Counted from the stretch's first letter, positions 35,934 through 45,666 are shown. The stretch: DNA of 64,000 nucleotides from Hyphomicrobiales bacterium (GCA_900471515.1 UCFC01000034.1:1-64000); one strand, 5' to 3'. The notes: a model not told the origin generated them from the letters alone. Program-made: numbers and translations.

Positions 35934-36791
35934 CTATCTGGGCCTCGTGGCAATGAAGGAGTAAAGTCGTCCGGGCCGATTGTCGAATGTCTGCGCGATC
36001 CGCAAAATAGCCGCCCAGACGAGGCCGAAATGTAATACTGAGGAAGCGATAGCGCCGATCACGGGCAGTCTGGTACCGAGCCGTTCACCCATTTCTTTCC
36101 TTAGGTCGTTCTTGGTGTAAGGGGCGAAATTTATCGCGCTCGCGAGAGGCTTAAGCACCTCGTTCATTTTAAAACCAGCAGAAACGATCGCATTTTCATA
36201 CTCGGCCAACAGGAACGCATTTTCTCCACCGTAGAGCCTGTGGAGAGGATGCTGATCAAGAAACACCTGAAGATCGTCTTTTGATGAAATGACATGCTCC
36301 CGCACGGCGATGAGCCGGCCGCCAGGCTTCAGGACACGAAAAAACTCCCGACACGCAGCTGCGAGATCCGATGTATGGTGCAAGACAGCTCTCGCAAAGA
36401 CGACGTCGAACGCCTGGTCAGGAAACGGCAATTTTTCAGAGAACTCTTCCACCGCTTGTATCGGCAGCTTCGTTTCCTTGGCGAGATGCTTGATTGCTCC
36501 GGAACCCACGAGGTCACTTTTGTCAGGCTCAAGAGCCATAACCCTGAAACCTTCTTTGGCCAAAGCAAAGCTTGCAATACCTCTCCCCGCACCGATATCA
36601 ACGGCACTGCCCTGCTGGTGAGGAAGAAATTCGCGAATGGCTTTCCATTCGGCGCTTCGCCAATAGCGTTCGGCTGCATTCGACAGAGGATCATCGTAAT
36701 AGGCATCGACAACAAGCTTTTGCTGGTCGGGTTGTTCCCGAAGCCATTGGACGGCTTGCTCCCATGTATTCAGATGCTGTGATGTCATCAT
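35934..36791 (-). CDS. Class I SAM-dependent methyltransferase
   Basis: A 285-residue protein with a Methyltransf_11-type core: motif I GSAVDIGAGRGIASFALA, an acidic post-I MALEPDKSD, motif II-III FPDQAFDVVFARAVLHHTSD, then LKPGGRLIAVREHV. The C-terminal third is unlike the core and may bind the glycan or sugar acceptor. In this O-antigen setting it probably O-methylates a sugar or chain end. First gene of the four-gene minus-strand operon, with about 250 bp of gene-free DNA upstream. Confidence 0.85.
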   Translation of the reverse strand: MMTSQHLNTWEQAVQWLREQPDQQKLVVDAYYDDPLSNAAERYWRSAEWKAIREFLPHQQGSAVDIGAGRGIASFALAKEGFRVMALEPDKSDLVGSGAIKHLAKETKLPIQAVEEFSEKLPFPDQAFDVVFARAVLHHTSDLAAACREFFRVLKPGGRLIAVREHVISSKDDLQVFLDQHPLHRLYGGENAFLLAEYENAIVSAGFKMNEVLKPLASAINFAPYTKNDLRKEMGERLGTRLPVIGAIASSVLHFGLVWAAILRIAQTFDNRPGRLYSFIATRPR

Positions 36792-37037
36792 CTATCCTGG
36801 GTTAAGACTGCTTCGGCGTTACGTGGACAATGTCCTCAGGGCTACCTTCGTCAACCGTTTAGAGCGCTACGCGTCGTGTGACAACGGTCGGGAGGCTAAT
36901 AATCACACTTTCGCCGACTGTTACCTCCCTCAAAAAGGCGGCGCCAAACCTCGAGAATTTGTTTTGCAGCTCACGAAGCTATCAGGCTAGTGAGGTAGGA
37001 TATCATAAGCCCGAGTTCTGGAGACGCGCTTGCCGTT
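36792..37037. other. Gene-free gap between two same-strand operons
   Basis: About 246 bp of lower GC with no convincing frame. It should contain the promoter of the methyltransferase operon on the minus strand. I see no clear -35/-10 pair and no strong terminator for the wzy-side operon. Confidence 0.4.
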
Positions 37038-38390
37038 CTACGCCTGCTGCAGACGAGGCATAGCACCTGCATGCGTCTTGATCCGGCGCCATTTGAAAGC
37101 GCAAGACATTGCTATCGTCAATGGGGCCACCAAGATCAATCCACCTGTCACCATTGCCGTCTGCAATGCAGTCGATAGCATGATGAAAACGCCATAATGG
37201 CCGAGCGCCAAACCGGAAATGGTCGCCGCGGTCTTACCTCGCTTGACGATCAACTCGATATCAAGCCATCGCACGAAAAAGCCTGCGAAAAGTGAGAAGA
37301 CAAGGACGGCAGCCCAGGAAAAATCTGCCCAGGCATCGGCAACGAACATAGCGACCGTCGTCGAGCTCATCACTCCGCGATGCACGGCGCCAACAAGCAG
37401 ATAGGTGGGCGGAGATGACTCCGATCGGAGGATATTAACCAACCAGCTGAACTGGCTACCCCAACTATGCGGAAGCACACTTGGAATTGCTGCGAAATAT
37501 TCTAGCAGGCTTTCATTGACGATCATGAAGACGCGGTAGAAGAGAAATCGGAGCGTTTCTTCGGCCCCGCTGACTTCTCGAATGGCGATCGCCGTCATCG
37601 CTCCGAACAGTACAACACAAATGGCGATAAAACCGAGAGCCGCGCCGACGCGGACCCGGAGTGATCGCCGGAGATGCTCAATAACCATCAATTGCAAGAT
37701 GAAAATCGCCAGCGGTGCCTTGCTCAAGGTCGCCGCCTTTTCGAAAAGCACGACGGCAATGAATGCCAAGGCCACGGGTCGGATTCTGATGGATCGCTCT
37801 CTCAATGCGACAAAACAGCAAAACGCCATAAACGGGAACAGATTGGAATTAAAGAGGTTCAATAGATAAAAGCGGCTGCCACCATATTCACGCCGCATCG
37901 CTATCTTCTCGAACTCACCTGCTTCCGATTGGAGATAAGTTACTACGTGCGGAATGCTGTTTTCAAAGATGATAAAAAACGCGAGAACCAACACCCCGAT
38001 CGCGGCGATAATCTCAACCCTCGCGGAAAAGCCCTTCGAGACCCGGACGGTTTGAAGGTTCCAATTGCTTATAGCGTCTCGCATTTGCAATCGACTAACA
38101 CCGAAAACACCGTCCGACAGGGCCATTCCAGCGCATATGCAGCAGAAACACAGTGCCAAAGCGATGTCCAGAGTGGGAATGACCGTTCCTACGGGCGCAG
38201 CAAAAAGTATTCTTTCAAAAAAAGCGGTCTGTGGACCCCATACGCGCGTGTAATAAAGGTAGGCTGGGCCGTGCAGAACGAGCATCAGCCCAAGCAGCAG
38301 GGAGGAGATGCTCAAATTCACCCCGATCCGCCGGAAATAGAATGCCGCCGATAGAACGACTGCGATCGAGAAGACGAGGCTAGTCCACAT
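37038..38390 (-). CDS. O-antigen/oligosaccharide repeat-unit polymerase (Wzy-like)
   Basis: A 450-residue polytopic protein with about 11-12 hydrophobic segments and a larger loop near residues 290-350. Such low-conservation membrane proteins next to Wzx and Wzz are typically Wzy polymerases, which join lipid-linked repeat units on the periplasmic side. Features such as ATLSKAPLAIFILQL and VADAWADFSW fit the O-antigen polymerase/EpsG-like group, but assignment rests mainly on topology and context. It overlaps the stub gene upstream by 11 bp. Confidence 0.72.
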   Translation of the reverse strand: MWTSLVFSIAVVLSAAFYFRRIGVNLSISSLLLGLMLVLHGPAYLYYTRVWGPQTAFFERILFAAPVGTVIPTLDIALALCFCCICAGMALSDGVFGVSRLQMRDAISNWNLQTVRVSKGFSARVEIIAAIGVLVLAFFIIFENSIPHVVTYLQSEAGEFEKIAMRREYGGSRFYLLNLFNSNLFPFMAFCCFVALRERSIRIRPVALAFIAVVLFEKAATLSKAPLAIFILQLMVIEHLRRSLRVRVGAALGFIAICVVLFGAMTAIAIREVSGAEETLRFLFYRVFMIVNESLLEYFAAIPSVLPHSWGSQFSWLVNILRSESSPPTYLLVGAVHRGVMSSTTVAMFVADAWADFSWAAVLVFSLFAGFFVRWLDIELIVKRGKTAATISGLALGHYGVFIMLSTALQTAMVTGGLILVAPLTIAMSCAFKWRRIKTHAGAMPRLQQA

Positions 38391-38775
38391 TTGTTACCTT
38401 CGCGGTCAGATGACGGCGGTGTGGCACATGTTTTCGAGCCCAGCGACATAACTGCATGAATATTCTGTGCGGCATCATGCCGTTGAGATCGTCAGCATGG
38501 GGGACCGGCGGCCCCGGGATATAGGGCTGGAGTTGTTGTTCGCTCAATCCCAGCTTCTTGGCGACGAAACCAGTTTCCCTGCACGCATCTTTATCAAAGA
38601 TAATTGGCTTTGAAATATCCGCCAAGGCGTAATCGCGTGCGATCTGTGCCGCTACGATCAGTCTCGAAAGATGTAGCCTTCTCTTATCAAAAAGCGCGCT
38701 TATGCGTGCCGGCTTCACCTCAACCCAGCCGATATGCAATACCTCAAGGGGGAATTCACGCGGCAAGATGATCAC
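38380..38775 (-). pseudogene. C-terminal stub of an N-acetyl-sugar amidotransferase (WbpG/PseA-like)
   Basis: A 131-residue frame whose middle part, FDKRRLHLSRLIVAAQIARD, ISKPIIFDKDACRET and FVAKKLGLSEQQLQPYI, matches the end of WbpG/PseA-type amidotransferases (adenine-nucleotide alpha-hydrolase fold, normal length about 370-380). The ATP-binding PP-motif and catalytic half are missing. The first 25 residues are unlike the family and start right after the wzx stop. In Pseudomonas O5-type clusters WbpG acts after WbpB/E/D/I to make an amidino sugar; WbpB, WbpD and WbpE-like genes lie just upstream here. The stub is open and in the operon, so it may be translated, but amidotransferase activity is not expected. 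Confidence 0.6.
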
Positions 38776-40374
38776 TCAAAGCCCCCTCTTATGTCTCGTC
38801 AGGCCATGCAGCCGGCCGAAATACCGATCTACGATTGTGTTTCTAACGGAGCTATAAATCCTGGACAAGATAATACGTCCGGTTTTTGACGACATGGCGG
38901 TGAGCACCATCGCCGTTCCCACAACCACGGAAAACAGGACGTAGGCGAGGCCGAGCAGGAACCAGTTGTCGATCCACAGGAATTCGACTTGATAGAAAGG
39001 GAGCGAGAGCAGAGAACCAACAACAGTCGGCCCAACGGTGCTGGCAAACATCTGCTCAACGCCGAATGCCGCAAAGAAGCGGCGTCGGATCACTACAAGC
39101 GTGAGGCCGAATCGGATGACGATCGCAGCCAGCAGGCCGCTGCCTGCAGCGATGGGGCCGAAATATCCCATGAAAACGATCGAGAAGATGACCGTTATTA
39201 TAGAATATGCCAGTGTAATCATCGTCACGGTCGCATTTTTCCCCATGCTGGCGGCATAGTAGAAAAACACGTTGTAGCTGCAGCCGATCAAGCTTCCGAG
39301 GATGAGAACCTGTAGCAGATGGCCGGCCGCCTCGGCCGTTTCCTTCCCGACCCAAAGAGTGAGCAGGGGTCTTGAGAGAATTGCGATCGGCGATAGCATC
39401 ATTGCGCCAAATACCGCATTGACCCATGATGAGCTGAGGAAAAAATCAAATCGTTCGGACTCGCTGTTGGCGGACATGCTGCCGAAGCGCGGAAAAAGCA
39501 CTTCGCATGCGCGCATCGTCGCAATGTAGCCGGCCTCCTGCATGCGTTTGCAGATATTATATTGTCCGACCACGGCGGCAGGGGCTAGGGACGCAAGCAC
39601 GTACCGATCCATCTGATTGGCGAAAATACCTGCAAGTTGTGATAACCCCTGCCATTTCCCGAAATGCAGCAGAGCGTTAAGTTCGTCTCCGATCTTTTGA
39701 TCTACGTGTTCGCCGCGGCGCAGGATATGGCGTGTGACAAGGAGCCATCCTGCCGCAGACAGGATGAGGCTTCCGGTGAAGCCAGACAGATAGCCGTTCA
39801 TTGTTGGGATAAACCAGGTAAATCCTAACGTGACGAAAACCGTGACAAAAGAACTCCAAGCGGAAGCCTTGGCAACATTCTTGAAATTTTGTCGCCCCAC
39901 GGAGATGGCCTGCAGCACCAGTGAAAACTGTTGAGCAAAGATGCCCGCTGCAGCGATCAAGAATGGAACTGTGAAGTTTTGGGTACCGGAACCCTCGTTG
40001 TTTACCAGGGTTCTCATGATCCATGGTCCGGATAGCACCAAGACTATACATCCGATCGCCGAAGCGATCAGACAGATCTTCAATGCGACGGCTGCGACAT
40101 GAAATGCGGCGCCATATTCCCCGCGTCCTATCCTCGTCGATGTCTCCTGGACAGTTGCCTGGCCGAGGACGGTGCCAATGAGTGTGAGAGGCGCTGTGAC
40201 TGCAATGACGATGCCGGCATTGCCGAAATCATGCAGCCCGATCCAGCGAACGACAAAAGGAATTGTGGCGAGATTCGCGACAAGTGTGAAGACGAAAGCT
40301 GCCATATTCCAGCCGGAGTTGCCGAGGAGGCTTGAGCGCGCCTCTCTCTGGCCACCGGGTTGCGGTTTACTCAC
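38776..40374 (-). CDS. Polysaccharide flippase (Wzx-like, MOP superfamily)
   Basis: A 532-residue protein with 12-14 membrane helices and the N-terminal MOP pattern NSGWNMAAFVFTLVANLATIPF followed by FVVRWIGLHDFGNAGI. It should flip undecaprenyl-diphosphate-linked repeat units across the inner membrane. The GTG start overlaps the stop of the upstream aminotransferase (GTGA). A long N-terminal tail rich in polar residues and a C-terminal basic tail are cytosolic. The Wzx specificity is set by the first sugar and cannot be read. Confidence 0.87.
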   Translation of the reverse strand: MSKPQPGGQREARSSLLGNSGWNMAAFVFTLVANLATIPFVVRWIGLHDFGNAGIVIAVTAPLTLIGTVLGQATVQETSTRIGRGEYGAAFHVAAVALKICLIASAIGCIVLVLSGPWIMRTLVNNEGSGTQNFTVPFLIAAAGIFAQQFSLVLQAISVGRQNFKNVAKASAWSSFVTVFVTLGFTWFIPTMNGYLSGFTGSLILSAAGWLLVTRHILRRGEHVDQKIGDELNALLHFGKWQGLSQLAGIFANQMDRYVLASLAPAAVVGQYNICKRMQEAGYIATMRACEVLFPRFGSMSANSESERFDFFLSSSWVNAVFGAMMLSPIAILSRPLLTLWVGKETAEAAGHLLQVLILGSLIGCSYNVFFYYAASMGKNATVTMITLAYSIITVIFSIVFMGYFGPIAAGSGLLAAIVIRFGLTLVVIRRRFFAAFGVEQMFASTVGPTVVGSLLSLPFYQVEFLWIDNWFLLGLAYVLFSVVVGTAMVLTAMSSKTGRIILSRIYSSVRNTIVDRYFGRLHGLTRHKRGL

Positions 40375-41474
40375 GCGGCAAATTCCCTGATGACATCAGC
40401 CACGTAAGCGAGCTGATTTTCGGTCATCTCGGGGAATATTGGAAGCGACAGGATCCGGGATTGATTGTGGAAAGCGTTGGGGAAATCCTCCGGACTGTGC
40501 CCCAGATGCTCGTAGGCGGGGAGGAAGGGCAGTGCGACGGGATAGTTTATGACTGTCTGTATGCCGTGATCGTTCAAGTAGGCGGCAAAGGTGTCGCGGC
40601 GCTCATGCTTGACGACGAAAAGATGGTAGACATGCGTTCTGCCAGGTGCAGTTTCGGGCAGCTTCAGTCCACCGACATTGCCAAGAGCCGCGGTATAGCG
40701 CGCAGCAATCTCTTGCCGCTTTGCTGTCCATTCGGTGAGGTGAGGTAGTTTAACAGATAGAATTGCCGCCTGCAGCCCGTCGAGCCGGCTGTTGATGCCT
40801 TCGATCCGGTGATCACCTTTGGTCAGGCCGCCGTGACGGGCAAACATTGCCATTCTGTCGGCAAGAGATTTGTCCTTGCAAGTAATGGCCCCGGCATCGC
40901 CCATGGCGCCAAGGTTTTTCCCCGGATAGAACGAATAGGAGGCCGCATCCCCAAAACTACCGATCAGCCGTCCATCGATCTGCGCAAGATGTGCCTGGGC
41001 GCAGTCCTCGATAACCCACAGGCCATGTTTGCGGGCAATTGCCATGATCGCGCCCATGTCGGCGGGCTGCCCATAAAGGTGAACGGGAATGATGCCGACT
41101 GTGCGCGACGTTATTTTCTCCTCCAGCTTCGTCGCGTCTATTGTGAAGGTTGAGGCATCTGTGTCACAAAAGACCACCTTGCCACCGGCCTGCGTAATCG
41201 TTTCGCTGGTGGAAATCCAGGAATGTGCTGTCGTAATGATTTCGTCGCCGGGCTTTACGCCCAGCGCATGCATAGCGATATAAAGCGAGTCCGTACCATT
41301 CGCACAGGAGACGCAGTATGGGGCGCCAACTGCGACGGCGAATTCTTCCTCGAACTTCTGAACGAAAGGACCTCGAATGAAAGCCGAGGACTTGATGACC
41401 GCAGCAATCGCAGCATCGACCTCGTCCTTTATCGACAGATATTGCAGATGGAGATCGGCGAAGGGGACTTTCAT
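40371..41474 (-). CDS. DegT/DnrJ/EryC1/StrS sugar aminotransferase (WbpE-like)
   Basis: A 367-residue PLP-dependent nucleotide-sugar aminotransferase. Marks: FADLHLQYLSIKDEVDAAI, FIRGPFVQKFEEEFA, the VSCANGTDSLYIAM phosphate-binding site, WVIEDCAQAHLAQ, and the PLP lysine in YSFYPGKNLGAMGDAGAI. The SAFIRGPFV start and overall pattern fit WbpE/WlbC, which aminates UDP-3-keto-GlcNAcA at C3 with glutamate. The adjacent WbpB- and WbpD-like genes support that reading. Normal length. Confidence 0.87.
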   Translation of the reverse strand: MKVPFADLHLQYLSIKDEVDAAIAAVIKSSAFIRGPFVQKFEEEFAVAVGAPYCVSCANGTDSLYIAMHALGVKPGDEIITTAHSWISTSETITQAGGKVVFCDTDASTFTIDATKLEEKITSRTVGIIPVHLYGQPADMGAIMAIARKHGLWVIEDCAQAHLAQIDGRLIGSFGDAASYSFYPGKNLGAMGDAGAITCKDKSLADRMAMFARHGGLTKGDHRIEGINSRLDGLQAAILSVKLPHLTEWTAKRQEIAARYTAALGNVGGLKLPETAPGRTHVYHLFVVKHERRDTFAAYLNDHGIQTVINYPVALPFLPAYEHLGHSPEDFPNAFHNQSRILSLPIFPEMTENQLAYVADVIREFAA

Positions 41475-41521
41475 GATGTCGTTCTCGATATGTCGATTGA
41501 TGTTGATGCATCCGCTGTATT

Positions 41522-42013
41522 TCAGGTCTCGGCAGGCCCCGGTCCCACGGGACGTATGAAGCGTGCCGGGTTGCCGACGTAGATGCCGGCAACCTTAATA
41601 TCACGGGTCACGACCGCTCCAGCGCCGATAACCACATCGTCACAAATGGTCACCGGCAGGATTGTGGCATTTGATCCGATGGATACTCGATTTCCTATAC
41701 GCGTTTCCTTCCAGAGTGTCCGGTTCCCTCTTGCCGGCCCCCCGTTGGAGAAAAGATCGTTGATGAACATCACCCCGTGGCCGATGAAGCAGTCCTCGCC
41801 TACCTCGACTAGCTCGCAGATGAAGCTATGCGACTGCACCTTGGTACGGGCACCGATCCGAACGCCCTTCTGGATCTCGACAAAAGGTCCAACGAAACAG
41901 TCGTCGGAGAGCGTACATTCATAGACGTTTGCAGGCTCAACGATCTTGACGCGATCGCCGCAGGTAACATTCCGGACCTGCGCCTTCCAGAGGGTTGGCG
42001 AACGACCCGTCAC
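41522..42013 (-). CDS. Left-handed beta-helix N-acetyltransferase (WbpD-like)
   Basis: A 163-residue hexapeptide-repeat acetyltransferase: repeats such as VGPFVEIQKGVRIGARTKVQ and IGSNATILPVTICDDVVIGA, plus HSFICELVEVGEDCFIGHGV. The GHGVMFINDLFSNGGPARG loop and length fit WbpD/WlbB, which N-acetylates the C3 amino group of UDP-GlcNAc3NA uronate using acetyl-CoA. The GTG start overlaps the stop of the WbpB-like gene (GTGA). Trimeric and cytosolic by family. Confidence 0.85.
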   Translation of the reverse strand: MTGRSPTLWKAQVRNVTCGDRVKIVEPANVYECTLSDDCFVGPFVEIQKGVRIGARTKVQSHSFICELVEVGEDCFIGHGVMFINDLFSNGGPARGNRTLWKETRIGNRVSIGSNATILPVTICDDVVIGAGAVVTRDIKVAGIYVGNPARFIRPVGPGPAET

Positions 42014-43074
42014 GAGGATCGGCTTCCTAGTTTCGAATGTTTGACCTCCAGGGGCAGGTTCACTTCCTTCTGCGATGCAATCGATTCATAGAGCGCCATG
42101 ATGAGTTCCAGGCTCTGCCGGCCCTCATGACCATCGACAAGAGCCTTGGTGTCATTCGTCAGGCAATCAACGACATGTTCATAATAGGCCTGGTGCCCGA
42201 AGCCATAGACATTGGGCGGATTGACCGAATACTTTTCCATGACCTCAGCGTCTGCCACATGATTGTCGCCGAATTGCCAAGTCCGGATCTTGTTGACCGC
42301 AAAACCTGCAATTTCCACTGATCCTCCCGCACCAAGAATGGAAATCGAGCCCTCGATATCCTTGGGACGTGTTGCCGAAGTGGCTTCGATGATCCCAAGA
42401 GCACCATTGCGGAATTTCAGTGTGGCGACGGCCGTGTCTTCGGCCTCGATGTTGACAAGGGCTGTTGTCGCGCGAGCATGAACGCTCTCGACTTCGCCCA
42501 TGAACCACGTCAGCATATCGATGTGGTGGCTCGCTTGGTTGGCGAGGACACCCCCGTCATAAGCCCAGGTGCCACGCCAGCTATCCTGATCGTAATAGCT
42601 CTGGTCGCGACACCAGCGAACGCGGACGGTGCCAAGGACAAGTTTTCCGAAACGGCCAGCGTCCAGCGCTTCGCGTGCCTTCACAACGGGAACGTTGAAG
42701 CGGTTCTGCTTGACGACGAAGAGGCGCACACCATTGGCGTCGCACGCCTTGATCATCGCCTCAGCGTCCGTCAGCGTCAGCGCCATCGGTTTCTCGACGA
42801 CGATGTGCCGCTTATATCTGGCCAATGCGATGACGTGTTCAGCATGCATGCCGCTCGGCGTCAAAACCGAGGCGACGTCAATCTGCTCGTTCTGCATCAT
42901 CTCGTCAAACGACTGGTAATAGGGTACACTGAAACGTTCGCCGAATTCCTTTGCCTTTTCGAGAACAATGTCGCAAACCGCGGCCAATCGTGCGCCTGCG
43001 ATCTGCTCTAGACCGAGCAGTTCAGAATGTCTCTTTGCGATCCGCCCGCAACCAACAATAGCGAAATTTATCAC
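42010..43074 (-). CDS. Gfo/Idh/MocA oxidoreductase (WbpB/WlbA-like UDP-GlcNAcA 3-dehydrogenase)
   Basis: A 354-residue dehydrogenase with a Rossmann start (FAIVGCGRIAKRHSELLG), the EKPMALTLTDAEAMI motif carrying the catalytic lysine region, VVKQNRFNVPVVKAREAL, and GVLANQASHHIDMLTWFMGE. This combination is diagnostic for WbpB/WlbA enzymes, which oxidise C3 of UDP-N-acetylglucosaminuronate with NAD+. With the WbpE- and WbpD-like partners it should give UDP-2,3-diacetamido-2,3-dideoxy-glucuronate. The enzyme making the uronate (WbpA) and the 2-epimerase (WbpI) are not in the window. Confidence 0.87.
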   Translation of the reverse strand: MINFAIVGCGRIAKRHSELLGLEQIAGARLAAVCDIVLEKAKEFGERFSVPYYQSFDEMMQNEQIDVASVLTPSGMHAEHVIALARYKRHIVVEKPMALTLTDAEAMIKACDANGVRLFVVKQNRFNVPVVKAREALDAGRFGKLVLGTVRVRWCRDQSYYDQDSWRGTWAYDGGVLANQASHHIDMLTWFMGEVESVHARATTALVNIEAEDTAVATLKFRNGALGIIEATSATRPKDIEGSISILGAGGSVEIAGFAVNKIRTWQFGDNHVADAEVMEKYSVNPPNVYGFGHQAYYEHVVDCLTNDTKALVDGHEGRQSLELIMALYESIASQKEVNLPLEVKHSKLGSRSS

Positions 43075-43105
43075 GATCTCTTCCCTGATGATTTTGGGTC
43101 AGTTG

Positions 43106-44224
43106 TTATTCGGTGCTGACCCTGACGTCAAACCCGTGGCGCTTGAGCAGGGCGTGTCGCTTTGCTTCCACAAGGTCGTGCGAGACCATTTCACTGCACA
43201 TGTCTCGCGCAGAAATTTCCGGAACCCATCCGAGCAGATCGCGGGCCTTGCTTGGGTCACCAAGCAGAGTTTCGACTTCGGCAGGACGAAAGTATCGAGG
43301 ATCGATCTTGAGGATGATATCGCCTGGCTTCAGCGCCGGCGCTTTATCTCCGGAGACGGATTCCACGATGCCTTGCTCCTCCAAACCGGTTCCCTCAAAG
43401 CGGAGTTTAAGGCCCAGATCTTCCGCCGCCCATTCGATGAACTGACGCACGCTATACTGCTTGCCGGTGGCGATGACAAAATCCTGTGGACGATCCTGTT
43501 GAAGCATCATCCACTGCATGCGGACATAGTCTTTGGCATGTCCCCAGTCGCGCAATGCATCAAGGTTGCCCATGTAAAGGCAATTCTCGAGTCCCTGCGC
43601 GATATTCGCCAATCCGCGCGTAATCTTCCTCGTCACGAATGTCTCACCACGGCGAGGGCTCTCGTGATTGAACAAGATGCCGTTGCACGCATACATGCCG
43701 TAGGATTCGCGATAATTCACAGTCATCCAGTAAGCGTAGAGCTTTGCGACTGCATAAGGACTGCGGGGATAGAAGGGGGTCGTCTCTTTCTGCGGCGTCT
43801 CCTGGACCAGTCCATAAAGTTCGCTAGTGCTGGCTTGATAGAAACGCGTCTTTTTTTCGAGACCCAGTATTCTGATGGCCTCCAGAAGCCGCAACGTGCC
43901 CAGAGCGTCGGTATCGCCGGTATATTCGGGGCTTTCGAAGCTGACGGCCACATGGCTCTGGGCGCCAAGATTATAGATCTCGTCAGGCTGGGTGTCCTGA
44001 ATGATCCGGATCAGGTTGCTCGTATCCGTCAAATCACCGTAATGCAGCTTGAACCGCATATGATCGCTGTGCGGATCTTCGTAGATGTGATCAATACGCT
44101 GCGTATTGAACGAACTCATGCGCCGTTTGATCCCGTGAACCTCATACCCCTTCGAAAGAAGGAGTTCCGCAAGATAAGAACCGTCCTGTCCGGTTACGCC
44201 GGTTATTAGTGCGACTTTGCTCAT
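43106..44224 (-). CDS. gmd: GDP-mannose 4,6-dehydratase
   Basis: A 372-residue extended SDR: ALITGVTGQDGSYLAELLL, YEVHGIKRRMSSFNTQRIDH, YNLGAQSHVAVSFE, catalytic STSELYG and YAVAKLYAYW, and NHESPRRGETFVTRKITR. This is the standard signature of GMD, which converts GDP-D-mannose to GDP-4-keto-6-deoxy-D-mannose with NADP+. It abuts the GDP-fucose synthase gene upstream directly. Full length. Confidence 0.95.
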   Translation of the reverse strand: MSKVALITGVTGQDGSYLAELLLSKGYEVHGIKRRMSSFNTQRIDHIYEDPHSDHMRFKLHYGDLTDTSNLIRIIQDTQPDEIYNLGAQSHVAVSFESPEYTGDTDALGTLRLLEAIRILGLEKKTRFYQASTSELYGLVQETPQKETTPFYPRSPYAVAKLYAYWMTVNYRESYGMYACNGILFNHESPRRGETFVTRKITRGLANIAQGLENCLYMGNLDALRDWGHAKDYVRMQWMMLQQDRPQDFVIATGKQYSVRQFIEWAAEDLGLKLRFEGTGLEEQGIVESVSGDKAPALKPGDIILKIDPRYFRPAEVETLLGDPSKARDLLGWVPEISARDMCSEMVSHDLVEAKRHALLKRHGFDVRVSTE

Positions 44225-45205
44225 TTATGCGACTTTCTCTCGGGATAGGAAATCTTCGTAAGCCAGCTTGAGGCCTTGCTGGAGGTCAACGAGTGGCGAC
44301 CAGCCAAGATTTCTTGCGACTTCGCTGTCCATCAATTTTCGGGGGGTGCCATCGGGTTTGGTTGTATCGAAGCCGATACTGCCGGTGAAGCCAACGATCC
44401 TGCTGATGATGGTCGCAACTTCAAGGATGGTAACATCGCTTCCGTATCCGACATTGATATGGGCCTGCCCCTCCGGCATCAGTCTCTTGTAGTCCTCACG
44501 AGGCAGATTCATGATGTGAACGCTCGCCGCGGCCATGTCATCGACGTACAAAAACTCTCGCAACGGCGTACCGCTGCCCCATAGCGTTACAGTTGAAGCT
44601 CCAGTCGCTTTTGCCTCGTGGAACCGCCTTATCAGCGCAGGAATAACGTGGGAATTCTGCGGGTGGTAGGAGTCACCGACACCATAGAGATTGCTCGGCA
44701 TTACGGCCCGGTAATCGATCCCATGGCTGGCGCCATACTGTCGATTGTAGCTCTCGCAGAGTTTGATACCGGCAATCTTTGCAATGGCATAAGGCTCATT
44801 AGTCGGCTCTAAAGGGCCTGTCAGGAGGGCATTTTCTTTGATTGGCTGATCGGCAAGCTTTGGATAAATGCAGCTTGAGCCAAGGAACAACAGCTTTTTA
44901 ACGCCGGTTCTGAACGCTGCGTCGATGACATTAAGCTCCATCATCAGGTTGTCGTAGATAAAGTCGGCCGGGTAGGTGTTGTTTGCGTAGATGCCGCCGA
45001 CCTTTGCCGCGGCAAGGTAAACCTCGTCTGGCCGTTCTCGCTCAAAAAAGCGTCGAACATCTGCCTGTTCGATGAGATCGAGTTCTTGATGTCCCACCGT
45101 GACGATCTGATCCCCAGACCGGCCGTGGGCCTGAAGCTGCCGCACGATTGCCGAGCCGACCATGCCTCTATGACCAGCTACGAATGCCTTCGGAAAACTT
45201 CCCAT
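44225..45205 (-). CDS. fcl: GDP-L-fucose synthase
   Basis: A 326-residue SDR epimerase-reductase: FVAGHRGMVGSAIVRQL, YLAAAKVGGIYANNTYPADF, LFLGSSCIYPKLADQPI, YAIAKIAGIKLCESYN, LYGVGDSYHPQNSHVIPALI. It turns the Gmd product into GDP-L-fucose with NADPH. First gene of the minus-strand sugar-synthesis operon. The intergenic region to rfbB should hold its promoter. Confidence 0.95.
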   Translation of the reverse strand: MGSFPKAFVAGHRGMVGSAIVRQLQAHGRSGDQIVTVGHQELDLIEQADVRRFFERERPDEVYLAAAKVGGIYANNTYPADFIYDNLMMELNVIDAAFRTGVKKLLFLGSSCIYPKLADQPIKENALLTGPLEPTNEPYAIAKIAGIKLCESYNRQYGASHGIDYRAVMPSNLYGVGDSYHPQNSHVIPALIRRFHEAKATGASTVTLWGSGTPLREFLYVDDMAAASVHIMNLPREDYKRLMPEGQAHINVGYGSDVTILEVATIISRIVGFTGSIGFDTTKPDGTPRKLMDSEVARNLGWSPLVDLQQGLKLAYEDFLSREKVA

Positions 45206-45666
45206 GTATCCGCTCGCTCACCTGCATAGTCGATGAATTGCTTGCTATACGCAATTCGAGTTTTGCTTGTTTTTTGAAGAAAGACCTCATTGAGTGTTCC
45301 AGCAGAAAATGTCAATCTTCACGTCTATACACGCATGAGTTATGCTGTCGGATCATAGCTGCAACTCGACAATTGCTTGCGGGTCAGCCGCAATGTCGTC
45401 GGCCCGTGTCCATATAGCCGAAGCTCGGTTTCACTGATGAGGACGAGCTAGCAAATTAATGCGGGATCGCCAAAGACAGCCCCGCGGCTTTAAGTCAGTG
45501 CAGGTTCTTTCCTGTACGCAGATCCGATCGCCTGGAACTGAGATGAAAAATTGCGGCACTCAAAGGGAAAATGCTTGAAGCTGGACGCAACCGGTCCAGC
45601 AGTTTATATGACACAGCCAAGTAAAGTCCTTGGTGCCCGTACATAAACGCCCGGAGCGCATTTTAC
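45206..45666. other. Divergent control region between fcl and rfbB
   Basis: About 460 bp of AT-richer DNA without a convincing gene. It must carry promoters for the minus-strand fcl-gmd-wbp operon and the plus-strand rfbBA operon. A 7-bp stem-loop at 45580-45600 (GCTGGAC with GTCCAGC, 7-base loop) lies about 65 bp before the rfbB start and could be part of its leader. No JUMPstart/ops element was recognised. Confidence 0.5.
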
